From NCBI RefSeq assembly GCF_032380675.1, contig NZ_JAWDIX010000001.1:1488001-1552000 (forward strand): a stretch of 64,000 bases of DNA, in the 5' to 3' direction. The notes under the pieces were generated by a model, which did not search any database, was not told where the DNA came from, and saw only the letters and a program-made list of their open reading frames with translations. Made by a program: the position numbers and the translations under genes. Below are positions 42,318 through 51,071 of the stretch, one piece after another; position 1 is the stretch's first letter, and the number at the start of each line of letters is the position of its first letter. This DNA is from Anaerolentibacter hominis (lineage in GTDB: Bacteria > Bacillota > Clostridia > Lachnospirales > Lachnospiraceae).

Positions 42318-42841
42318 GGCAGTTCTCCTTTCCAGACGCAGGGAATGCCGCACACAACTTCCACCACACATTCCGCATGTTCTGCAAGCGCTCGGTTCAT
42401 CTGCCCCAGGCAGCTGATATACTGCATCGTCTCCTCCTCATAACATTCACCGGAAGAAAAGACGTCGCCGGAGACAACCACCAATTCCCGGCACCTGTCA
42501 TTCAGCCGCAGAATATCTTCCACCAGGCAGGCACAAAGCCTATCTGCCGGCAGATGTTCTTTCTCGCCGAACATTTCATTCGCAAGAAGGTTGGAGACAC
42601 ATTCCAGCAAAACACCGGCTCCGGCGGGAAGAGACAGTACGGATAGATGTTCCGGCGCTTCCAGAGTGGTAAATCCTTTGTCCCTTCTCATCATCCTGTG
42701 TCGTACAATCCGCGCTTCGGCCTCTCGCCCCTCCGGCCGCATCGTAGCCACATAATAGCGCCTCTGTTCGGCGCGTTTTATTAACACCTGTTCGGCATAC
42801 TCCGATTTCCCGCTGCCGCTTCCTCCAACGATCAGTATCAT
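42314..42841 (-). CDS. cobU: adenosylcobinamide kinase / guanylyltransferase (CobU)
   Basis: CobU phosphorylates adenosylcobinamide and then attaches GMP. The 175-residue product has the P-loop MILIVGGSGSGKSEYAEQ and the VATMRP segment followed by RIVRHRMMRR. The usual C-terminal N-EVG-x-GIVP region is replaced by VVSGDVFSSGECYEEE. Thus the conserved features of CobU are divided between this protein and the short one at 41157. The ATG at 42841 has GAGGAAAAAAGA upstream. Confidence 0.88.
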   Translation of the reverse strand: MILIVGGSGSGKSEYAEQVLIKRAEQRRYYVATMRPEGREAEARIVRHRMMRRDKGFTTLEAPEHLSVLSLPAGAGVLLECVSNLLANEMFGEKEHLPADRLCACLVEDILRLNDRCRELVVVSGDVFSSGECYEEETMQYISCLGQMNRALAEHAECVVEVVCGIPCVWKGELP

Positions 42842-42867
42842 TCTTTTTTCCTCATCTTCTGACTTAT

Positions 42868-42916
42868 CCCCTGCACACGCTCCGACAGACAATCTGAAAC
42901 TGCTTAAGTTTCAAAC
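42868..42916 (-). repeat. modular palindromic repeat, copy 4 (module A and degenerate C)
   Basis: GAAAC (42896-42900) pairs with GTTTC (42908-42912) around a loop with TTAA replacing TTTT, and the loop contains the cobT stop codon. The distal end carries GTGCAGGGG (42868-42876 region), as in module C, but the central stem is degraded. Confidence 0.55.
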
Positions 42917-43971
42917 TTTACATAGGCCGGGATATGAAATTCCTCAAAGGTCGTATTCATCGTATAGATGGATAACGCCATATCCAACAGGGGAAATAAC
43001 ATCGCCGCCCCGCTTCCCTCGCCCAGAGCCAGGTCTGCCTGTATCACCGGTTCCAGTCCCAGCTCGTCCAGGACCGCTCTGCTGGCTGGCTCCTTACCCA
43101 GATGGGATGGAATCATAAACTCCTTTATCCCCGGTTTCATTCGCTCCGCCAAAAGAGCGGCCGTCCCGGAGATCAGCCCGTCTATGACAATGGGGACATG
43201 ATAGATCCCGCCTCCTAAAAAAACACCGGTAAGCCCTGCAATATCCAGCCCTCCCAGAGTCCGCAGCACCGCAAACGGCTGTTCTCTCAGCGGGTGATTT
43301 ATCTCAATCGCCTTTGCGATGACAGCCAGCTTGCGTTTTAGCCCCTTCGAATCAAGCCCTGCTCCCCGTCCGGTCACCTGTTCCGGGGCCAGAGAAAGAA
43401 GAACCGAAAGGATAGCACTGCTTGTGGTTGTATTCCCGATTCCCATTTCTCCGGTTCCAAGCAGGGTAACCCCTTTCTCCCGGCAGTCTCTGACCAGATC
43501 AATACCGGTCTGTATAGCCCGGTATACTTCCTCCTGCGTCATGGCCGGCCCCCTGCTGATGTCCTCCGTTCCGCGGGCGATCCTGCGGTCCAGAACTCCG
43601 GGGCTTACAATTTCACCTGCCACACCGATATTAACCGGTATTACCTCCGCCCCGGAAACGGCGGCAATCCGGCTGATGCTGGCCCGTCTCTCACCCATAT
43701 TATTGGTGACAACCGCCGTAACTCCCTGGCCGGTCTGGGTAACTCCGTTTGACACAACTCCATTGTCCCCGCACATCACAATGATTGCCCGGTTCCCGAT
43801 ATTCACATCTGTTGTGCCGAGAATTCCGGCTATTTTTACAATCAGCTCCTCCAGTTTTCCCAGAGCGCCGATTGGCTTAAAGGACGCATCCCATTTTTCC
43901 TGTGCTTTTCTTCTTACCGCCTCACTGGGTCTTTCAATCCGGCACAGCTGCCTTTCCAACTCTTTTTGCAT
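42904..43971 (-). CDS. cobT: nicotinate-nucleotide:dimethylbenzimidazole phosphoribosyltransferase
   Basis: CobT makes alpha-ribazole phosphate, the activated lower ligand. The 355-residue product has MCGDNGVVSNGVTQTGQGVT (about 70-89), GEMGIGNTTTSSA and the C-terminal DLALGEGSGAAM with the catalytic glutamate. The ATG at 43971 has GGAG seven bases upstream; another in-frame ATG lies at 44022. The last four codons (KFET) coincide with a palindromic repeat. CobT implies that a benzimidazole-type or similar lower base is used; its source is not in the window. Confidence 0.95.
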   Translation of the reverse strand: MQKELERQLCRIERPSEAVRRKAQEKWDASFKPIGALGKLEELIVKIAGILGTTDVNIGNRAIIVMCGDNGVVSNGVTQTGQGVTAVVTNNMGERRASISRIAAVSGAEVIPVNIGVAGEIVSPGVLDRRIARGTEDISRGPAMTQEEVYRAIQTGIDLVRDCREKGVTLLGTGEMGIGNTTTSSAILSVLLSLAPEQVTGRGAGLDSKGLKRKLAVIAKAIEINHPLREQPFAVLRTLGGLDIAGLTGVFLGGGIYHVPIVIDGLISGTAALLAERMKPGIKEFMIPSHLGKEPASRAVLDELGLEPVIQADLALGEGSGAAMLFPLLDMALSIYTMNTTFEEFHIPAYVKFET

Positions 43972-43988
43972 ACGAATTCTCCACTCCA

Positions 43989-45347
43989 CTATTTCTTCTT
44001 TTCCCTCTGATATGTAAGACATGCCTTTGCAAACCGATTTGCCGCCGTACGGCTGGACGAAAAATGAATATGGGGAAATCCGGCATAGACCCGCCGGTTC
44101 CCATAGCCTTCCCTCCAGGCTTCCTCTCTTCCCGCCTTCTTTACCGAAAAATGCTCTCCCGGCCTGGTATCGGACCAGTAGTGAAATTCATGGGAGCGGA
44201 TGGTTTCCCCTTTGTCCAGTAACAGGGTATCCTCCCGGGCAGTCACCTCCACATAGCCAAAATGCTGAAGTTGATTTGTCCGAAAGGCAGTCCCCGGAAT
44301 GTATCCCGCCATGGGATAAGTACGGCCGTCCGCTCCTTCCAGGTTTTCATGCAGGTACAAAAAGCCGCCGCATTCTCCGATTACCGGCATTCCCGTCTGG
44401 ATTTTATGCAGAATATCCAGACGCAGGCTCTCATTTTCAGACAGCGCCCTAGCGTACAGCTCCGGATATCCGCCCCACAGGATCAGTCCGTCGCTCCCGG
44501 GAGGCAGGAGTGCATCTTTCGTCGGCTTAAACCACAGGATTTCACAGCCCAGTTCTTCCAGTATCCTCAGATTGTCCCTGTAATGAAAGCAGAAGGCCTC
44601 GTCTTTTGCCACGGCCACGCAGGCTTTTCCCCGGGAAGGCTTTCGTTCCCTCCGGGGCTGCGGCAGAGGTTCTGCCTCTGCCGCCAGAGAAAGGATTCCT
44701 TCTATATCCACGGTCTCCTCCATCCGGTCCGCCAGCCTGCTGAGCTTTTCCTGGATATCAGCCTGTTCCCCTGCCGGTATCAGTCCCAGGTAGCGGCTCT
44801 TAAAAGCAATGTCCTTCTGCGGCGGTATGTATCCAAATGGACGTACGCCCAGCTGTTTTGCCAGATCCGCGGCCCCGGCATAAAGTTTCCCCGGCAGCCG
44901 GTTGAAAATAACTCCCCCGATCCGATTGTTCCTGTAATCCAGAAATCCTTTCAGGAGAGCCCCGATACCCGCCCCCATCCCCTGACAATCCAGGATCAGG
45001 ATAACCGGCGTGCGGGTAAGCTCCGAGATCTCCCAGGTGCTGCCTCTGCCGGTCATACCAATACCGTCATAAAAGCCCATCACCCCTTCGATCACCCCTA
45101 TATCCCTCTTGGTCTCCCCAGCCGTCAACTGGTTTAGAAGGGCAGGCTCATCCATCAGATAACTGTCCAGATTCCCGGAACGGATACCCAAAACAGCCCC
45201 ATGAAACATAGGATCGATATAATCCGGGCCGCATTTAAATGACTCTGCTATCAAGCCCCTCCGTAAAAGCAGCTTCAACAGCCCGCAGGTAATGGTTGTT
45301 TTACCGGAGCCGCTCTTCGTCCCGGTGAGCAATATCCGTTTTCCCAT
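43989..45347 (-). CDS. cbiA: cobyrinate a,c-diamide synthase (CbiA)
   Basis: CbiA amidates the a and c carboxyl groups of cobyrinate with glutamine. The 452-residue product starts with the P-loop GTKSGSGKTTITCGLL and ends with the amidotransferase domain, where the nucleophilic cysteine lies in PVIGECGGFLYLHE. The ATG at 45347 has AGGAGG six bases upstream and lies within the 3' end of the cbiET frame (46-base overlap). Confidence 0.96.
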   Translation of the reverse strand: MGKRILLTGTKSGSGKTTITCGLLKLLLRRGLIAESFKCGPDYIDPMFHGAVLGIRSGNLDSYLMDEPALLNQLTAGETKRDIGVIEGVMGFYDGIGMTGRGSTWEISELTRTPVILILDCQGMGAGIGALLKGFLDYRNNRIGGVIFNRLPGKLYAGAADLAKQLGVRPFGYIPPQKDIAFKSRYLGLIPAGEQADIQEKLSRLADRMEETVDIEGILSLAAEAEPLPQPRRERKPSRGKACVAVAKDEAFCFHYRDNLRILEELGCEILWFKPTKDALLPPGSDGLILWGGYPELYARALSENESLRLDILHKIQTGMPVIGECGGFLYLHENLEGADGRTYPMAGYIPGTAFRTNQLQHFGYVEVTAREDTLLLDKGETIRSHEFHYWSDTRPGEHFSVKKAGREEAWREGYGNRRVYAGFPHIHFSSSRTAANRFAKACLTYQREKKK

Positions 45348-46569
45348 CTTCGGCCTCCTTCCCGGCGCCAAACCATCCGCTTATAATAGTAACCGGATTT
45401 TGACCCATCATCAGATGCATCGTTCCGGCCTGTCTGCCCCTTGCGGTAAACACCTGGGCAATCTCCCAGTCACAGGACAGTTCTGTTCTCTCATGAAAGT
45501 ACCGGACCGCCTCGCTCACTCCTTCCAGCGTAATCAGATTCAAAACCAAATGAAAGCCGCTGTAGCGGGTGAACAGATCATCCAATATCTCGGTCAGGTG
45601 TCCGCCGCTGCCTCCGATAAATACCGCATCAGGGGAGGGAAGTCCCTGCAGTGCCGCCGGAGCGCTGCCCTCCACGATCCGTATATTATCCGTACAGAAT
45701 TTCTGCCGGTTGGCAAAAAGCAGTTCTGCCGCCTCCGGATTTTTCTCGACGGCAAAGACGGTCCCCCGGTCCGCGATCCACGCGGCCTCCACTGAGACCG
45801 ACCCGGTGCCGGCTCCGATATCAAACACACAGGAATCCTTCTTAAGATGCAGTTTAGCCAGCGTGACGGCCCGCACTTCTTCCTTTGTAACCGGCACATG
45901 CCCCCGCACCAGGCTTTCTTCCGACAGTCCCAGCATGACCTCGTCTCCGGCATGTGGATTCTCTATACAGAGAACCGACAGCGGGGAAAATGTTTTTCCG
46001 ACCAATTCGGACGGCCTGCCCGCAGTAATATGTTCATCCGGCAGTCCCAGGTTCTCCCCGATCGTAACCGTGACATCAGAAAGGCCGAATTCTGCCAGAT
46101 GACGGCAGAGTTCCGAAGGGTCTCTCCCTGCCAGACAGAATAACTTTGGATTTTTTGCAGTCAATAGGGCCAGATTGCCTTCCTTCCCATGCAGGCTTAA
46201 GAGAACAGCATCTTCCCAGGAAACCCCTATCCTGGAACTGAAATAGGATATAGAGGGAATACCAGGGATAAGAATAACCTCACAATCGGTGAGAAGGGGC
46301 CAAAGCCCGGAAGCTGCGCTGTAAAAGCCGGTATCCCCGGAAAAAAGCACCGCAAACCGCTCCTTGTTCGAGCTGAGAATGAACGCTCTGATCTCCTCCT
46401 TCTGATAGCTGCAGAATACCTCCCTTTCCCCTGGATTTACCTGCCTCAGCATTCTGGACGACCCGATCAGCACCTGGGCTTTCTCTATGTACTTAGACGC
46501 ATCTGCTGTCAGCGTATGGCTGCCATCCATTCCAGTTCCGATCAGCGCTACTTTCTTCTTATCAGACAC
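45301..46569 (-). CDS. cbiET: fused cobalt-precorrin-7 C5-methyltransferase / C15-methyltransferase-decarboxylase (CbiE-CbiT)
   Basis: This 422-residue protein is a fusion like CobL. Residues 1-205 are the CbiE tetrapyrrole methyltransferase (VALIGTGMDGSHTLT, SRMLRQVNPGE and GDTGFYSAASGLWP). Residues 215-405 are the CbiT Rossmann methyltransferase (VPVTKEEVRAVTLAKL, VFDIGAGTGSVSVEAA and FIGGSGGHLTE). The start is GTG at 46569 with GGAGG upstream. It methylates C-5 and C-15 and removes the C-12 acetate carboxyl. Confidence 0.96.
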   Translation of the reverse strand: MSDKKKVALIGTGMDGSHTLTADASKYIEKAQVLIGSSRMLRQVNPGEREVFCSYQKEEIRAFILSSNKERFAVLFSGDTGFYSAASGLWPLLTDCEVILIPGIPSISYFSSRIGVSWEDAVLLSLHGKEGNLALLTAKNPKLFCLAGRDPSELCRHLAEFGLSDVTVTIGENLGLPDEHITAGRPSELVGKTFSPLSVLCIENPHAGDEVMLGLSEESLVRGHVPVTKEEVRAVTLAKLHLKKDSCVFDIGAGTGSVSVEAAWIADRGTVFAVEKNPEAAELLFANRQKFCTDNIRIVEGSAPAALQGLPSPDAVFIGGSGGHLTEILDDLFTRYSGFHLVLNLITLEGVSEAVRYFHERTELSCDWEIAQVFTARGRQAGTMHLMMGQNPVTIISGWFGAGKEAEDGKTDIAHRDEERLR

Positions 46570-47359
46570 CGTTTTCTTCCTCCTTCCCCAAAAGTTCTTC
46601 TGCTCTCTCTTTTATTTCTTCCAGCGTAAACCCTACCGATTCCGCCGGCCTTCTCACCGCCACCACCGATATACCGGCCTGAAGGGCGGCCTGAAGCTTC
46701 TCCTGAAAACCTCCGGCAGCCCCGGATTCTTTTGTCAGCAGAAAGGAAATCTCATACTGCCGGATCAGCGCCAGATTCAGTTCTGTGGAAAATGGTCCCT
46801 GCATACCGATAATCTGCCCGGGAGCAAGTCCTGCCCGAGTACAGCAAAGAAGGGATTGTTCCGAGGGCAGAACTCGGGCAATCAGCCGTTTCGTCTCAAT
46901 TCCGCTCTGCGACAGTTCCAGAAGCTCCTGACATCCGGTTGTAACCAGAATCCTGCCTCGCTGCTTCTCCAGGAAGCGGGACGCTTCCTCCAGCGTGTCA
47001 TAAGAATAATACGAAAGGTTCTCCGGTATCTGTATGGTCTTCTCCTTTTCCCGCAGGACGCGAAGACAGCGGATGCCAAGTCCGTCACAGGCTTCTTTCA
47101 GATATTTGGTTATCCTTACCGCATAGGGATGGGTGGCATCCAGGACAAGAGCAGGCCGATGCCCGCGCAGGAAAGCGGAAAGCTCCTCCTCATCAAGGCG
47201 TCCTGTATAAATGGTCAGCCCCGCCTGATCCCTCAGCATACACTCACCGTATCCGGTGGCCACACAGGCAGATACCTGGTATCCTCCTTCAAGCAGCCAC
47301 CGGCACAGCAGCCGCCCTTCCGTCGTACCGGCAAAAACAATAATATCTTTATTTTCCAT
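46562..47359 (-). CDS. cbiJ: cobalt-precorrin-6A reductase (CbiJ)
   Basis: CbiJ reduces cobalt-precorrin-6A with a nicotinamide cofactor. The 265-residue product begins IIVFAGTTEGRLLCRWL, has VLDATHPYAVRITKYLKEAC (about 84-103) and LLTKESGAAGGFQEKLQAA near the C-terminus, all family signatures. It overlaps cbiH by 11 bases and cbiET by eight. Confidence 0.95.
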   Translation of the reverse strand: MENKDIIVFAGTTEGRLLCRWLLEGGYQVSACVATGYGECMLRDQAGLTIYTGRLDEEELSAFLRGHRPALVLDATHPYAVRITKYLKEACDGLGIRCLRVLREKEKTIQIPENLSYYSYDTLEEASRFLEKQRGRILVTTGCQELLELSQSGIETKRLIARVLPSEQSLLCCTRAGLAPGQIIGMQGPFSTELNLALIRQYEISFLLTKESGAAGGFQEKLQAALQAGISVVAVRRPAESVGFTLEEIKERAEELLGKEEENGV

Positions 47360-48086
47360 CTGTCAGATATCCTCTGGGAGTAACAAGCTTATTTTGTATC
47401 ACCCTTGTACTTTCATTGCCGATAAATACCGTTGTAAACATATCCGCCGGGTATCCTGACAGCTCTCTAAGCGTCATGATCCGGCATTCTTCCCCGCTCC
47501 GGCCCACATTCCGGGCCACGCCGCAGGGAGTATCCGGACTCAGAATGGTCAGCAGTACGTCACAGGCCCGTCTTAAGTGATCCGGACGCATACGGCTGGC
47601 CGGATTATACAGGCTGATCACCAGTCCGGCTTCGGCGCTTCGAAGAAGCTTCCTCTCGATACGGCTCCAGGGGGTGAGATGATCGCTCAGGCTGATCACC
47701 GCAAAATCACAGGTAAGAGGTGCTCCAAGGAGCGCTCCCGCACTCAGTGCACAGGTCACGCCCGGGATCACTTTTATTTCCGGTTCCCCGGCCTCCCCGC
47801 TTAATTCCAGCAGAAGGCCGGCCATACCGTAAACCTGCCCATCCCCGCTGCATACCACCGCCACGCTTTTCCCTGACCTGGCCTGGGAGATTGCATATTC
47901 ACACCGCTTCTTTTCTCCCGTCATACCGGTCGTATAGAATTCTTTGTCCGGAAACCACTCCCGGATCAGATCTACATAAACCGTATATCCCACGATCAAC
48001 TCACACTGCTCCAGACAGGAAAAAGCTTTGTACGTAATTTCATCTCTGGAACCAGGCCCCAGCCCGACCACATATACTATCATCAT
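47349..48086 (-). CDS. cbiH: cobalt-precorrin-3 C17-methyltransferase (CbiH)
   Basis: CbiH methylates C-17 and drives ring contraction. The 245-residue product is a tetrapyrrole methylase with VVGLGPGSRDEIT, VVCSGDGQVYGMAGLLLE and VIPGVTCALSAGALLGAPLTCDFAVISLSD-type motifs, plus VISLYNPASRMRPDHL. It directly follows cbiG with no gap. Confidence 0.95.
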   Translation of the reverse strand: MMIVYVVGLGPGSRDEITYKAFSCLEQCELIVGYTVYVDLIREWFPDKEFYTTGMTGEKKRCEYAISQARSGKSVAVVCSGDGQVYGMAGLLLELSGEAGEPEIKVIPGVTCALSAGALLGAPLTCDFAVISLSDHLTPWSRIERKLLRSAEAGLVISLYNPASRMRPDHLRRACDVLLTILSPDTPCGVARNVGRSGEECRIMTLRELSGYPADMFTTVFIGNESTRVIQNKLVTPRGYLTDGK

Positions 48087-49142
48087 TCAACCTTCTTCTT
48101 TTAAGTTTAGTGTATAGGCAGATTCATAGACAGAGAGCGTCATGCCCTCTTTTTTCTGCTTTGGAATCAGACAGACGCCAAATCCGCTGCCAAGCCATGC
48201 GCTTCTCTCACACACATTGTCCGCCCCCACCGTCTGCCTGACAAATTCTGAAGCCGCAAAGACAGGATGTCCCGGTTTGTCATCCAGGAGATTCAGATCG
48301 TTAGCTGCGTACGTCATAAACGGAACCCCCAGACTTTCTGCCAGGGACACAAGTCCTGGTTCCTCTTTTTTATCCTCTATGGAGACCAGAAACACGGTTC
48401 TCTCTATCGTAAGGCCGTATTGCCGGTATATCTCCCGCACAAAGGTCTCAAGAGCAGACCTGTCCGTTCCCTTTCGGCAGCCCATGCCAAGTGTCAGGTT
48501 CTTAGGAGGCAGATATAAGGTGCGGTCAAATTCCGTCTGCACCGTCTGCTCCCCCACACAGATTCCAAGCTCTGCTTTACCCGTGCAAAAGCCCTCGGGC
48601 ATACATCCTTCACAGGGATAGCCGCAGGAAAATCCCACAGGCTTCTCCTTAAGGACAGCCGCAGAGACGGCCTTTGCAAGGGCAGAATCTGTCACAGCCA
48701 GACCGTGTTCTGCTGCCCACACATCCACCGCAAATTTATAATTCACATCGGTGGCTGTGGTAATCACCGGAACCGCCCCGCACAGCCTGCCCACCAGTCT
48801 TGCCAGTTTATTCGCTCCCCCTGTATGGCCGCTTAGGAGCGATATTACATGAAGCCCGGCATCGTCCATAACCAGTACCGCCGGATCTTCCCACTTATTC
48901 TGTATACAAGGGGCCACTGCACGTACCGCGATGCCGCAGGCAGACAGAAAGATAAGCGCATCCTGGGTAGAAAACAGTCTGCAGGTCAGAACTCCTAAAT
49001 CTGAAAAGGGGGTCAGCCCGGCCAAATCAGAACTTTCATAAGCAAACCCTTCTGTCTGATGGCCCATGCCGGACAGCGCATCACAGAGCTTTTTATTGAG
49101 GACGCCGCCCTGAGTTGTAAACGAAAGTATTGAAATTTTCAT
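48087..49142 (-). CDS. cbiG: cobalt-precorrin-5A hydrolase (CbiG)
   Basis: CbiG opens the delta-lactone of cobalt-precorrin-5A and releases acetaldehyde. The 351-residue product has the N-terminal domain with ACGIAVRAVAPCIQNKWEDP, the middle VISLLSGHTGGANKLARLVG and the C-terminal domain with LGMGCRKGTDRSALE. It overlaps cbiF by one base and is the marker of the anaerobic pathway. Confidence 0.96.
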   Translation of the reverse strand: MKISILSFTTQGGVLNKKLCDALSGMGHQTEGFAYESSDLAGLTPFSDLGVLTCRLFSTQDALIFLSACGIAVRAVAPCIQNKWEDPAVLVMDDAGLHVISLLSGHTGGANKLARLVGRLCGAVPVITTATDVNYKFAVDVWAAEHGLAVTDSALAKAVSAAVLKEKPVGFSCGYPCEGCMPEGFCTGKAELGICVGEQTVQTEFDRTLYLPPKNLTLGMGCRKGTDRSALETFVREIYRQYGLTIERTVFLVSIEDKKEEPGLVSLAESLGVPFMTYAANDLNLLDDKPGHPVFAASEFVRQTVGADNVCERSAWLGSGFGVCLIPKQKKEGMTLSVYESAYTLNLKEEG

Positions 49143-49900
49143 TATTCTGTTCCCTTTCTGAATCCGGTGGAAAAGGAAGCGTCATAAAGCTTTGAGAGCT
49201 CATAGTCATTGCCGAGACAATCGCCTACCACGATCAGGGCAGTCTTTCGAATGTCATTTTGCTGTGCCAGCTGATTTAACTGCCCCAGCACGCCCCTGAC
49301 TACCTTCTCTTCGGGCCAGGTTGCCTTATAGACCAGGGCTGCCGGAGTATCTTCACTGTAGCCGCCTTCACAGAGAAGTTCTTTTTGTACCTGGCCGGTC
49401 AGGCCGGCGCTCAGGAACAAAATCAGGGTAGCACGGTGCTTCGCCAGATCCTTAAGCTTCTCCTTATCCGGCACAGGGGTTCTTCCCTCCATACGGGTGA
49501 TGATAACAGTCTGAGATACACCCGGAAGTGTATACTCGGCCTGAAGAGCTGCCGCCGCACCGCAGAAACTGCTGACTCCCGGACAGACCTCATAGGGAAT
49601 ACGCCGTTCTTTCAGAGCATCTATCTGTTCCCGAACAGCACCGAATATGCTCGGATCGCCTGTGTGCAGACGCACCGTCATTTGCCCTTCCTCTTCCGCC
49701 GTCTCCATCACCCTTATCACCTGTTCCAGGTTCATATAGGCGCTGTTGTAAATCTCACAATTTTCTTTTGCCTCTTCCAACAGCGCGGGATTCACCAGAG
49801 AGCCCGCATAGATGATCACATCCGCTTCCCGCAGCAGTCTCTGCCCTCTGACCGTAATCAGATCAGGAGCGCCGCTTCCGGCGCCTACAAAATAAACCAT
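49142..49900 (-). CDS. cbiF: cobalt-precorrin-4 C11-methyltransferase (CbiF)
   Basis: CbiF methylates C-11 of cobalt-precorrin-4. The 252-residue product has VYFVGAGSGAPDLITVRGQ, RLHTGDPSIFGAVREQ (about 77-92) and the VCPGVSSFCGAAAALQAEYT motif. It overlaps cbiD and cbiG by one base each. Confidence 0.96.
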   Translation of the reverse strand: MVYFVGAGSGAPDLITVRGQRLLREADVIIYAGSLVNPALLEEAKENCEIYNSAYMNLEQVIRVMETAEEEGQMTVRLHTGDPSIFGAVREQIDALKERRIPYEVCPGVSSFCGAAAALQAEYTLPGVSQTVIITRMEGRTPVPDKEKLKDLAKHRATLILFLSAGLTGQVQKELLCEGGYSEDTPAALVYKATWPEEKVVRGVLGQLNQLAQQNDIRKTALIVVGDCLGNDYELSKLYDASFSTGFRKGTE

Positions 49901-51036
49901 TATATCCTCTCCCTCTCTCCGATCTCTTTCAGAATTTGCTCTGCCTTTGCCGTCATGCCCAGCGTTCCGTGTTCTTTCGAGAAGAGAATCACTCCCGCAG
50001 GCACCTCCCCGGCTCTCTGTCTTAAATGAAAGTCGATTTTTGAGAGAAGCTGCTCCATCACAGAAGGAAGCATCCCCTTTTCTTTTATCCGGGCTAACGC
50101 CTCGTCTGTCGTTACGCTGGCATATAGTTCCTTCAGCAGCCCGCAGTCCGCTCCTGCAAGAAGGGCGGCGCAGGTAAGAGCCTCCATCCGGCCGTCAGCC
50201 ATACGGGAATGGGTATTCATGATACCGCAGGCCAATTTGCACAGCTTGCCAATATGCCCCACCAGCAGTATCTGCTCAAACCCTGTATCGCAGGCTCCGT
50301 CAACCGCCTCGCCGATGAAATTGCTGCACTTGACCCATGTTCCGGGGTCCAGCCCCAGCGTCATCCGCAGGTATTCCTCCCCGTAATTGCCCGGTGTTAG
50401 AACCGCACACTTGACTTGTCCGGCTGCCAGTACTCTTAATTCCGTCAAGATTGTGTCTATAATTGCCCTCTCGCTCATTGGCTCAACGATCCCGCTGGTC
50501 CCAAGAATTGAGATTCCTCCCTCTATTCCAAGCCGGGGATTAAAGGTCTTCCCGGAACGATTTTTCCCTTCCGGCGCAAAGATAAGAATCGAGATACCGG
50601 CGTCATACCCGGCCTCCTCGCAGGCCGCCTCCGTTTCCCTGCGTATCATCTGCCTGGGCACAGAATTGATGGCGGCAGCCCCGACCGGCTGATCCAGCCC
50701 TTTTCTCGTTACCCGTCCGATTCCCTCTCCGCCTTCTATACTGACCCCAACCCTGCTTTTTTCAGCCCTTGCACAGATTGCCATACCGTCTGTGACATCC
50801 GCGTCATCGCCCGCATCCTTGATCACAGAACAAACCGCATAGCCTTCTCCCCTCTCCCAGCTGTGTACAGGCAGAGTCAGAATATCCCCCTTCGGCGCCG
50901 TAAGCGTTACAGACGGGACCCTCTCCCCGCTCAGAAGCAGGAGGACAGCCGCTTTTGCCGCTGCGGCAGCACAGCTTCCCGTCGTATAGCCGTACCGCAG
51001 CTTCCTGTGGTTTTTTGTGATGTATCGTTCCTGCAC
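49900..51036 (-). CDS. cbiD: cobalt-precorrin-5B C1-methyltransferase (CbiD)
   Basis: CbiD methylates C-1. The 378-residue product has the N-terminal RYGYTTGSCAAAAAKAAVLLL, then KDAGDDADVTDGMAI and GRVTRKGLDQPVGAAAINSVPR, all typical. The start is GTG at 51036, with GGAG about 12 bases upstream, which is not ideal. It follows cbiK by 35 bases. Confidence 0.95.
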   Translation of the reverse strand: MQERYITKNHRKLRYGYTTGSCAAAAAKAAVLLLLSGERVPSVTLTAPKGDILTLPVHSWERGEGYAVCSVIKDAGDDADVTDGMAICARAEKSRVGVSIEGGEGIGRVTRKGLDQPVGAAAINSVPRQMIRRETEAACEEAGYDAGISILIFAPEGKNRSGKTFNPRLGIEGGISILGTSGIVEPMSERAIIDTILTELRVLAAGQVKCAVLTPGNYGEEYLRMTLGLDPGTWVKCSNFIGEAVDGACDTGFEQILLVGHIGKLCKLACGIMNTHSRMADGRMEALTCAALLAGADCGLLKELYASVTTDEALARIKEKGMLPSVMEQLLSKIDFHLRQRAGEVPAGVILFSKEHGTLGMTAKAEQILKEIGERERI

Positions 51037-51071
51037 GCTGTCTATCGCTCCATTTCTGTCTGTTAGATTTT

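Noticed and set aside
43319..44017. Forward frame of 232 residues opposite cobT
   Set aside because: It is a mirror of the high-GC cobT codons; composition is Ser/Thr/Pro/Arg-rich as expected for an antisense frame.
46487..47383. Forward frame of 298 residues opposite cbiJ
   Set aside because: Antisense to cbiJ, no ribosome site, no recognisable domain.
51030..51060. Possible sixth copy of the palindromic repeat before cbiD
   Set aside because: Only GACAG and GTGCAGG pieces match; no stem can be drawn.
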